NCBI GenBank assembly: GCA_964528605.1
Contig: CAZGSV010000027.1
Coordinates: 1 to 29,599 of the forward strand
Source of the DNA: CAZGSV01 sp964528605
Lineage (GTDB): Bacteria > Armatimonadota > Zipacnadia > CAZGSV01
Reading direction: 5' to 3'
Length of the DNA stretch: 29,599 nucleotides
Part shown: positions 6,782 to 13,548 of the stretch, piece by piece
Position numbering within the stretch: the stretch's first letter is position 1
Layout: each line of letters begins with the position of its first letter
Translations under genes and position numbers: made by a program
The notes under the pieces: generated by a model
Database searches by the model: none
What the model was told of the DNA's origin: nothing
What the model saw: the letters and a program-made list of their open reading frames with translations, nothing else

Positions 6782-7624
6782 GTGCGGGGGGGGCCAGCCT
6801 TGAGAAAGTGGACGCCCTGGCTGCTGGTGTCGCCTTTGCTGGCGTTCACCGCCGTGTTCCTGTTGCTGCCGATGGGTTACTTGGCGGTGATGTCGTTCAC
6901 CGAGGGCGCCTCATTCTTTGCGCGCACGGGCTATCGCTTCACGCTGGACAACTACCTGCGCATCTACGCAGTGCACCGCACGATAGTGCCCAATACGCTG
7001 CGGATGGCGTTTTGGGCGGCGACGTTGGACCTGCTCTTCGGCGTGCCTTTTGCCTACTTGCTCGCGCGCATCTTCCCCTATCGCGAGTTGGCCCGCGCCT
7101 TGATGGTCTTCCCGCTCTTCGGCGGGCTCTACCTCGCTGTGGGCATCTACTTCCTGGCCTTGCCGGGGGGGCTGTTGTATCCGGCGCTGGCGCGCTTTGG
7201 GATCGAGTACAAGGACCTCATCTCGATGACGACGGTAGTGTGCGGGCTGGCGGTGGTCACGTTTCCGTTCATGGTCACGAATGTCAGCGCGGCGCTCGCC
7301 AACATTGACCCGCAGTTGGCCGAGGCGGCGGAGTCCCTGGGCGCGAGCAAGTGGCAGCAGTTCTGGAAGATAACGCTGCCCTTGGCGCGGCGGGGCATCT
7401 TCGCCGGCTATCTGATGTGCTTCGGCTGGACCTTCGGCGCCTTTGAGATTCCGCTGTTCTTCGGCCGCGTGGACGCCGAGCCGATTATGGCGGTGCAGAT
7501 CTTCTACGAGGTATTCAAGTTCTCCGCGCTGGGGTATGCCGCCGCGCTGGCGATGGTGGTAATGCTGATCGCCTACTCGGTCACCTACATTTCGCTCCGC
7601 TTCGCGCGGGGAGTGCTGACCTAG
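6782..7624 (+). CDS. ABC transporter permease, first subunit
   Basis: A 280-residue inner-membrane permease of the PotB/AfuB kind with about six membrane spans: an N-terminal span around residues 13-33, a periplasmic loop, then five spans. The cytoplasmic EAA loop is AEAAESLGASKWQQFWKITL, which docks onto the ATPase. It forms the translocation channel with the next gene, from which it is separated by one base. The start is uncertain: GTG at 6782 gives the listed length, while TTG at 6800 sits at good distance behind a G8 run (6786-6793) that could serve as ribosome site and would remove six residues. It ends with TAG. Confidence 0.85.
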   Translation: MRGGPALRKWTPWLLVSPLLAFTAVFLLLPMGYLAVMSFTEGASFFARTGYRFTLDNYLRIYAVHRTIVPNTLRMAFWAATLDLLFGVPFAYLLARIFPYRELARALMVFPLFGGLYLAVGIYFLALPGGLLYPALARFGIEYKDLISMTTVVCGLAVVTFPFMVTNVSAALANIDPQLAEAAESLGASKWQQFWKITLPLARRGIFAGYLMCFGWTFGAFEIPLFFGRVDAEPIMAVQIFYEVFKFSALGYAAALAMVVMLIAYSVTYISLRFARGVLT

Positions 7625-7625
7625 G

Positions 7626-8426
7626 ATGCGCGAACGCAGGCGCGCGCCCGTCCTCGGCGTCACGGCTGCCAACGCCTACGTTGCGCTTTTCCTCGTCGTC
7701 TTCGTCACGCCGTTCTGCGTCTGCGTCTACAAGTCTTTCGTGGACCAGTCCGGCGCGTTCACAACGGCGAACTACGCGGGCGCGGCGGGAACCTACCTCG
7801 AGCCGTTGCGCTACAGCGTCATCAACACCGTTGCGGTCATCACGCTCAATCTGCTTCTCTGCCTGCCGGCGGCGTACGCGATTGCGCGCTATCGTTTCCC
7901 CGGCAAGAACCTGCTGATGACGCTGTTCAACACCTCGCTCTACGCGCCGGCGATAGTGCTCGGGCTGGGAGCGCTGCTGGCCTTCAAGTTCGTTCTTGGG
8001 CTGCACGGCACGGTGCCCGGACTGGCATTCGCCCTGGCGGCGGCGACCTACCCGCTAATGCTCACGCCGCTGGTGGTGGCGCTGCGGGACACGGATGTGG
8101 CGCTGGAGGAGGCGGCGATGAGCCTGGGCGCTTCCCGGCTGCGTGCGTTCTTCAAGGTGACGCTTCCACTGATAGGGCCGGGCATTAGCGCGGGCGTACT
8201 GCTCTGCTTCGTCGTGGTGTGGAACGAGTTCATCATCACGACCTTCGTCACGGGCGCGAGTTTCACGACGGCCCCGGCGCGCCTCTACGATCAGGTGCGG
8301 CGCACGGGCTTTAGCCAGCAGGCGGCGGCTGCCGCGGTCGGCCTGCAACTGATATCCTTTCTGGCGCTGCTGACCTACCTGCGCGTGTTTGGCGCGCGCT
8401 ACCTGCGCGGGAGGTTCTTGGCCTAG
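7626..8426 (+). CDS. ABC transporter permease, second subunit
   Basis: A 266-residue inner-membrane permease of the PotC kind. It has about six spans (for example VALFLVVFVTPFCVCVYKSF near residues 18-37) and the EAA loop LEEAAMSLGASRLRAFFKVT, followed by LPLIGPGISAG. It pairs with the preceding permease. The ATG lies directly after the preceding TAG, and its own TAG overlaps the GTG of the ATPase by one base, so the three are almost certainly translationally coupled. Split PotB/PotC-like permeases with family-1 binding proteins usually import polyamines, iron, thiamine or phosphonates. Confidence 0.87.
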   Translation: MRERRRAPVLGVTAANAYVALFLVVFVTPFCVCVYKSFVDQSGAFTTANYAGAAGTYLEPLRYSVINTVAVITLNLLLCLPAAYAIARYRFPGKNLLMTLFNTSLYAPAIVLGLGALLAFKFVLGLHGTVPGLAFALAAATYPLMLTPLVVALRDTDVALEEAAMSLGASRLRAFFKVTLPLIGPGISAGVLLCFVVVWNEFIITTFVTGASFTTAPARLYDQVRRTGFSQQAAAAAVGLQLISFLALLTYLRVFGARYLRGRFLA

Positions 8427-9676
8427 TGGCCGCCGTGCGAGTCGAGCGGATCGTCAAGAGATTCGAGGAGACCGTCGCCGTTGACGACGTCTCGTTCGAG
8501 GTCGGCGCAGAAGAACTGGTGACGCTGCTCGGCGGCAGCGGCTGCGGCAAGACAACGACGCTGCGGATGGTCGCCGGCCTGAGCGAGCCGACCTCGGGCC
8601 ATGTGTACTTCGGCGACCGGCTGATGGACGGCGTGCCCGCGAACAAGCGCAACATCGGCTACGTCTTTCAATCGCTGGCGCTTTTTCCGCATATGACCGT
8701 CGCCGACAACGTGGGCTTCGGGCTGCGCCTGCGGCGCATGGCGAAGGCTGAGGTGAGAGAGCGCGTTGGCGAGGTGCTGCGGCTGGTGGAGATGGACGGC
8801 TTTCAGAAGCGAATGCCGGACCAACTCAGCGGCGGACAACAGCAGCGGGTGGCGCTGGCGCGGGTGCTGGCGACCGACCCGGAGGTGCTGCTGTTCGACG
8901 AGCCGCTCAGCAACCTCGACCGCAACCTGCGCGACACGCTGCGCTACGCGATCTTGGACTTGCAGCGGCGGCTGCGGCGGCCCGCCATCTACGTGACGCA
9001 CGACCAGTCGGAGGCCTTCGCCATCTCGGACCGCATTCTGGTGATGAACCGCGGCCGGATCGAGCAGGTGGGCACGCAGCAGGAGATCTACCTTGCGCCG
9101 CAGGGCGAGTTCGTGGCGAACTTCATCGGGCAGAGCAACTGTCTGCGCGGTGTGGTGCGCGAGGCGACGGCTGAGGAACTAGTGATTGATGCCGAAGGCC
9201 TAACCCTTCGCGTTGCCGGCGACCTCTCCCGTAGCGGCAGGCCCCCGTGCCCGCCCTGTAGGAGCGACATTCCTGTCGCGACCTGTAGCGGCGAGCCAGG
9301 CGGCTCGCCCGTGTCAGAGGGTAGGGGCGTATCGCCATACGCCCCTACGGCGGGCGACCCGGTGTTGGCCTACGTGCGCCCCGAGGACATCCACTTGGCG
9401 GAGGAGGCGGCCGGCGAGGTGAACCGCTTCGAGGCCGAGGTCAGGCGCGCCCGCTTCGAGGGGCCGGTGGTCAACCTTGTCGCCGAGGTCGAGGGGCACC
9501 CGCTTACGGTCGAGGTCCACGGCCCAAAGCGGCTTACGCTTCCGGCAGCAGGGGAGAAAATGAGCCTGGGCTTCTCTCGGCTGGTCGTGTTGCCTGATTC
9601 GGGCAATCGTTCTCCGCGTGGAGCGGCCGCAGCCGGCGAAGCGCACGCTGGTGCGAACCGGTCGCGTGCCGTATGA
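8426..9676 (+). CDS. ABC transporter ATP-binding protein with repeat-encoded insertion
   Basis: A 416-residue ATPase that powers the importer. The nucleotide-binding domain is complete: Walker A GGSGCGKT (36-43), Q82, signature LSGGQQQR (134-141), Walker B VLLFDE (154-159) and switch H192. A TOBE-type regulatory domain follows (about 240-390, with VRPEDIHL at 317-324). Typical PotA/FbpC proteins are 340-380 residues. The excess comes from residues 268-308, rich in Pro, Gly, Ser and Cys, encoded by four consecutive GTAG-headed hairpins that keep the frame. The insertion falls in the linker just before the VRPED strand, where a loop is likely to tolerate it. The last 25 residues (rich in Ala and Arg) do not look conserved. 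Start is GTG, overlapping the permease stop. Confidence 0.9.
   Translation: MAAVRVERIVKRFEETVAVDDVSFEVGAEELVTLLGGSGCGKTTTLRMVAGLSEPTSGHVYFGDRLMDGVPANKRNIGYVFQSLALFPHMTVADNVGFGLRLRRMAKAEVRERVGEVLRLVEMDGFQKRMPDQLSGGQQQRVALARVLATDPEVLLFDEPLSNLDRNLRDTLRYAILDLQRRLRRPAIYVTHDQSEAFAISDRILVMNRGRIEQVGTQQEIYLAPQGEFVANFIGQSNCLRGVVREATAEELVIDAEGLTLRVAGDLSRSGRPPCPPCRSDIPVATCSGEPGGSPVSEGRGVSPYAPTAGDPVLAYVRPEDIHLAEEAAGEVNRFEAEVRRARFEGPVVNLVAEVEGHPLTVEVHGPKRLTLPAAGEKMSLGFSRLVVLPDSGNRSPRGAAAAGEAHAGANRSRAV
9231..9348 (+). repeat. Four in-frame GTAG-headed hairpins inside the ATPase gene
   Basis: GTAG occurs at 9231, 9258, 9285 and 9321, spaced 27, 27 and 36 bases, and each heads a hairpin. Stems are: imperfect GGCAGGC/GCCCGCC in the first; GCGAC (9264-9268)/GTCGC (9275-9279); GGCGAGCC (9290-9297)/GGCTCGCC (9302-9309), loop AGGC; and GTAGGGGCGTAT (9321-9332)/ATACGCCCCTAC (9337-9348), a perfect 12-bp stem with a 4-base loop. 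All four GTAGs are read in the same codon phase (xGT AGx). GTAG followed by a stem-loop is the known signature of REP/SMAG-type repeats bound by RAYT proteins. Confidence 0.8.
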
Positions 9677-9709
9677 CCTGGGCCGCGTCGGGGAGGCGTC
9701 CTGGGGAGA

Positions 9710-12073
9710 ATGGGTGACAGCAGCCCGAGCCCCGGCAGCGGGAGCGTGCCGCGGAGACCGATCAGGGTGCTGCTGGCAGCGGTCGCGTTGTGCGGGCTCG
9801 CGCCGCTCGTCGTTGCCCTGGCGGGATGGCTCTCAGGAAGATGGCACGCTGCGCGGCAGCCGTTCTTCTCACGGGGAGGGCTGGAGCCGGTGCTGGTGAG
9901 GGGGACTCAATGGGGCAGTGAGGACGCCTTCCGGGACGTGGTGACTGAGTTCACCTTTCGCCGCGAGGGGAACAAGGAGGGCTGGCTGCCAGAGGGGAGC
10001 GCCCAAGGGGTCAAAGTGGAGGGGGGCGCGCTGGCGTTCCGCACGGTGTCGGGGGGGACCCGCATCCGCCGCCTCTTGGACATGGATGCCTCGAGCCTGA
10101 CTCACATCGGGTTGGTGATGGCGGTGTCCTCCGGGCGAAGCGCGCGGCTGGGCTGGGAGTATCAGACTGAGGGGGGACGCTTGGCGCCCGGCGGGTCCGT
10201 TTCGTTCTCGGTGAAGGCGGGCCCGTACCGGTGGTACGACGTCAAGGTCACGGGCAACCGCAGATGGCGGGGGCGCATCGGCGCTTTGTGGCTCCAGCCT
10301 ACGGACCGGAAGGCGCAGGTGGTGATCGCGGGCATTCGGCTAATGCACGAGTATAGGCCCCTTGCGGAGGCCGGCTTCGAGTTCGCCCATACGGCCTCGA
10401 TAGCCATAGGAGACGAAAGCAGGCACTGCATGCCCGCTCTGGTTCCCAGCCGGGTGCGGCTTGAGGTGGGGCTCCCGCCGAAGCCCAGGCTGAGGGTTGC
10501 CTACGGCATCGTACCGCAGGCATGGAGGATGCCGGGAGACGGGGTCACTTTCCGGATCGTAGCGGTCAGTTCCCGCGGTCCCGAGGAACTGCTGCGCCAC
10601 TACGTTGACCCCAAACACCGGCCGGAGGACCGCTGTTGGTTCGAGCGCGTCTTGGACTTGGCGCGCTACGCGGGCGGCGAGGTGACGCTGGAATTCGAGA
10701 CGCTCGGGGGCGAGGGACCGGCGGAGTCCGCGGACACGCGCTACGATTGGGCAGTTTGGGCCTGGCCTCAGGTGCTGGCGGGCCCGGGCCCCAGGGGGCC
10801 GAACGTGGTCCTGGTGCTCCTGGACAGCCTGCGTGCCGACCATGTGGGCTGTTACGGCTACCCGCGCGGCACCACACCGAACATGGACGCGCTCGCCGCG
10901 AGAGGGGTGCGCTTTGCCAACGCCGAGTCCCAGGTTTCGTGGACCGGGCCCTCCCTGTGCTCGCTGCTCACCTCGCTGCCTCCGCACTTGGCCGCGCCCA
11001 GGAACGCACTACTGGAGCCACCTTCCGGCGCCGCCGATCTAGCCGGCACGCTGGAGAGTGCAGGCTACCTCACCGGCGTTGTCTCTAGCCACCAGATGAT
11101 TGCTCCGAAGATGGGCTTCGCGCGCGGGGTGACGAGTTTTGTCAGCACGCCCACTTCGGCCGAGGTGCTCGGTCAGAAGACCGTTGCCTGGCTGCGGGCC
11201 CACAGGCAGGACAGGTTCTTTCTGTACGTTCACTGCTTCGCGCCACACGCACCTTACGCCCCACCGGAGCCCTTCCGGGGGCTCTTCCTGCAGGGGAGGC
11301 AAACGAGAGACGAGGCCCTGGTGGTGGGTCAGCCGCCACGCCCGGATGAGAAGACCGGCATGTTCCGGCGCCTCAACGAAGAGGACCTGGCCTATCTTAC
11401 CGGGCTGTACGATGGGCATGTCGCCTTTGGCGACGCCTGCGTCGGCCGGATCCGGCAGTGCCTTCAGGACCTGGGTCTGGCCGGGGACACGGCGCTGATA
11501 GTCACGGCGGACCACGGCGAGGAGTTCATGGAGCACGGCGGATTCGACCACGGTCGCACGCTCTACGAGGAGGCCCTGCATGTGCCGCTGGTAATGGAGG
11601 CGCCGGGGCGGACGGCCAGGCGCAAGGTGGTGCCGGAGGTGGTGCGGTTGCTCGACGTTGCGCCCACGATCATGGACCTCGTCGGGCTGCCCATGCCGAA
11701 AAGCATGCAGGGGCGGTCGCTGCTGCCGGCGCTGGAGCGACCGCTACCAGCCGAGTCCTCGGTTGCCGAACTGGGATTGGGGCCGAGGCAGGAGGGTCGG
11801 TGGCAGGTTCCGGCGCAACTGCGAGTAGCGGTGCGGATGGGCGACGCGAAGGTGGTGCGCGGCCCTGACGGGCAGTGGGAGTACTACGCGCTTAGCGACG
11901 ACCCTCGCGAGTCGCACAACCTGGTCACCATGGGGCAGACGGTTCCGCCGGAGATGCGCGCGCTGCTAGAGGAATGGCGCCGTAGCATCCTCAGCAGCGC
12001 GGGCGCGGCGGCACTCCGTCCTCTGAGTCCCGAGGCGGTCGAGGCGCTGCGGGCGCTGGGGTACATGCGCTAG
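9710..12073 (+). CDS. Membrane-anchored sulfatase-fold (alkaline phosphatase superfamily) protein
   Basis: A 787-residue protein. Residues 18-42 form a single N-terminal membrane span. Residues 60-350 look like beta-rich, probably extracytoplasmic domains of unknown family. The sulfatase-type catalytic domain follows from NVVLVLLDSLRADHVGCYGY (364-383, metal ligand D372) to the C-terminus, with TADHGEEF (metal ligands D601 and H602) and HGGFDHGRTLYEEALHVPL. The nucleophile motif normally reads C/S-x-P-S/A-R. Here it is T412-G-P-S-L, so no formylglycine can form. Thr nucleophiles occur in lipoteichoic acid synthases and phosphoethanolamine transferases of the same superfamily, so a phospho-transferase or phosphodiesterase role is as likely as sulfate release. 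It lies 33 bp behind the ABC ATPase on the same strand. The ATG at 9710 has a G-rich stretch too close to be a good ribosome site. Confidence 0.85.
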   Translation: MGDSSPSPGSGSVPRRPIRVLLAAVALCGLAPLVVALAGWLSGRWHAARQPFFSRGGLEPVLVRGTQWGSEDAFRDVVTEFTFRREGNKEGWLPEGSAQGVKVEGGALAFRTVSGGTRIRRLLDMDASSLTHIGLVMAVSSGRSARLGWEYQTEGGRLAPGGSVSFSVKAGPYRWYDVKVTGNRRWRGRIGALWLQPTDRKAQVVIAGIRLMHEYRPLAEAGFEFAHTASIAIGDESRHCMPALVPSRVRLEVGLPPKPRLRVAYGIVPQAWRMPGDGVTFRIVAVSSRGPEELLRHYVDPKHRPEDRCWFERVLDLARYAGGEVTLEFETLGGEGPAESADTRYDWAVWAWPQVLAGPGPRGPNVVLVLLDSLRADHVGCYGYPRGTTPNMDALAARGVRFANAESQVSWTGPSLCSLLTSLPPHLAAPRNALLEPPSGAADLAGTLESAGYLTGVVSSHQMIAPKMGFARGVTSFVSTPTSAEVLGQKTVAWLRAHRQDRFFLYVHCFAPHAPYAPPEPFRGLFLQGRQTRDEALVVGQPPRPDEKTGMFRRLNEEDLAYLTGLYDGHVAFGDACVGRIRQCLQDLGLAGDTALIVTADHGEEFMEHGGFDHGRTLYEEALHVPLVMEAPGRTARRKVVPEVVRLLDVAPTIMDLVGLPMPKSMQGRSLLPALERPLPAESSVAELGLGPRQEGRWQVPAQLRVAVRMGDAKVVRGPDGQWEYYALSDDPRESHNLVTMGQTVPPEMRALLEEWRRSILSSAGAAALRPLSPEAVEALRALGYMR

Positions 12074-12127
12074 CGCGGGTGCCGCCGAGACGGCGCTGAG
12101 CGGACGGTCTCGCCTCCCTGCCCCTGA

Positions 12128-12250
12128 GGTGAGGTCGAGGGGCACCCCCTGGCGGTCGAGCTTCACTGCCTGCGGCGGCTCACTCTCCCAGCCGCTCGCG
12201 CGAGAATCGCCCTGGGCTTCTCTGGCATCGTTGCTGCACCCCCCTCAGAC
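12128..12250 (+). pseudogene. Remnant of an ABC ATPase C-terminus (TOBE end)
   Basis: Read from 12131, 35 codons align without gaps to the C-terminal part of the ATPase encoded at 9485-9589. The shared blocks EVEGHPL, VE, H, RLTLPAA and LGFS make 22 of 35 residues identical. An in-frame TGA stands directly upstream (12125-12127) and no start codon or nucleotide-binding domain remains. The mismatches favour third codon positions, so this came from a diverged functional paralogue rather than from a fresh copy of the present ATPase gene. Confidence 0.7.
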
Positions 12251-12294
12251 TCCCAGCCCAAGAAACGCCGTCCTGGCGCCAAATCCGCCCCCCT

Positions 12295-12417
12295 GTACGC
12301 ACATCGGGGACGTACTTAGGCGTGCGTACCAGGGGCAGAAGTGCAACATCGGGGACGTACTTCAATGTTGCGCATCTCAGTGGGTTATGCAACATTGGGG
12401 ACGTACTTCGATGTTGC
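12295..12417 (+). repeat. Three tandem hairpins with conserved GGGGACGTACTT loop
   Basis: Hairpin 1: GTACGCAC (12295-12302) / GTGCGTAC (12322-12329). Hairpin 2: GCAACAT (12343-12349) / ATGTTGC (12365-12371). Hairpin 3: GCAACAT (12389-12395) / ATGTTGC (12411-12417). Every loop contains GGGGACGTACTT. Spacing of the loops is 45 and 46 bases. The stems of hairpin 1 differ from those of 2 and 3 but still pair perfectly. The cluster sits between convergent genes and ends 12 bp from the stop of the epimerase gene. There is no T-run, so a Rho-independent terminator is not supported. Confidence 0.8.
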
Positions 12418-12429
12418 GCTTCTGGTGGG

Positions 12430-13548
12430 TTAGGGGGAGAAGTCGGGGAGGCGGGAGAGGTTGAGGGAGGCGCCGTGGCCGGGGGCGTCGGCGATAGCGG
12501 CTTGGCCCGGGTCGCAGTGCATTAGGGTTTCAGTGGGCTCGTCGGCGATGAACTGTGGGCCGTTGAAGTCCGCCGGCAGCGGCGAGCCGGAGGCGGCGAA
12601 GACATGCACGTTGGCCGCAAAACCCACCGCGGACTCGGTCAAGCCGCTGCCCAGAATCACCATCCCCGCCTCCTGCGCAATCTCGATGCAGCGGCGCGCG
12701 GGCCAGATGCCTCCCGCTTTGCAGATCTTGATGACCAGCCAGTCGGCGGCGCGCAGGCGGATGACCTGAATCAGATCACGCGGCGAGAAGACGCTCTCGT
12801 CCACGGCGATGGGAATGGCGGTTGCCCGGCGCAACTCCGCCAGGCCGCTCAGGTCGTTGGCCGGCATCGGCTGCTCGAGCACGTCCACCTCCAGTTCCTC
12901 CAAGGCGCGCGCGAGCCGGATGGCGTGCGAGAGGTCGTAGGCCTGGTTGGAGTCGGCCCACATGAAAATATCGGGGCGCGAGCCTGAGATGACCGCGCGG
13001 ACAATCTCTACGTCGCGGCGCGGCTCAAGGCCGATCTTGATCTTGAATCCGGCGTAGCCCGCCTCCATGGCCTGTGCAGCCATCTGCTCGGCCTCGGCCG
13101 GCTCGGAGGTGGTGATGATGCGCGCCAGCCGGACGGAGTTGCCCCCCCCGCCGAGGAAGCGCGCGAGCGGCACGCCAGCAGCCTTGGCGAGCAGGTCGTG
13201 GACGGCAATGTCAATGGCTGACTTGGCGACGGGCTGGCCGGTGGTGACGCAGGGGGCGATCTCGCGATCCATGATCTCGTGCAGGCCGCGCAGGTCCCAG
13301 GCCTCGTGCCCGACCACCGCTGGGACCAGGTAGTTGCGCAGCGTGGTGACGACCGACTCCTCGGTCTCATAGGACCAGCGGTGACTAGGCCGCGCCTCGC
13401 CCCACCCTTCCAGGCCATTGTCCGCGCGCACGCGCACGTAGATGTGCGGGGCGCCCTTGGCGCGGGACCCGACGGAACCGCGCGAGATCTTGAAGTCCTG
13501 CTTATAGGGCAGGCTGGCGGGGAAGACCTCCACTTGCTCTATTTTCAT
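12430..13548 (-). CDS. Enolase-superfamily enzyme, muconate-lactonizing / dipeptide-epimerase type
   Basis: A 372-residue member of the mandelate racemase / muconate lactonizing enzyme family. The N-terminal capping domain is residues 1-130. The barrel carries the acid-base pair K169-I-K171 (GFKIKIG), metal ligands D199 (WADSNQ), E225 (LEQP) and D250 (VDES), and the opposite lysine K274 (VIKICKAGG). This is the lysine-on-both-sides arrangement of muconate cycloisomerases, N-succinylamino acid racemases and dipeptide epimerases, enzymes that abstract a proton alpha to a carboxylate. The substrate is unknown. Its ATG overlaps the TGA of the upstream glycosyltransferase (ATGA), so it is translated with a surface-glycosylation operon; a role in modifying a cell-wall peptide or sugar acid is conceivable but is inference. 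Confidence 0.87.
   Translation of the reverse strand: MKIEQVEVFPASLPYKQDFKISRGSVGSRAKGAPHIYVRVRADNGLEGWGEARPSHRWSYETEESVVTTLRNYLVPAVVGHEAWDLRGLHEIMDREIAPCVTTGQPVAKSAIDIAVHDLLAKAAGVPLARFLGGGGNSVRLARIITTSEPAEAEQMAAQAMEAGYAGFKIKIGLEPRRDVEIVRAVISGSRPDIFMWADSNQAYDLSHAIRLARALEELEVDVLEQPMPANDLSGLAELRRATAIPIAVDESVFSPRDLIQVIRLRAADWLVIKICKAGGIWPARRCIEIAQEAGMVILGSGLTESAVGFAANVHVFAASGSPLPADFNGPQFIADEPTETLMHCDPGQAAIADAPGHGASLNLSRLPDFSP

Noticed and set aside
12295..12417. Short CRISPR array
   Set aside because: The 45-46-bp period gives conserved cores of only about 12-30 bases with stems on both sides and no independent spacers, and no cas gene is nearby. Hairpin repeats explain it better.
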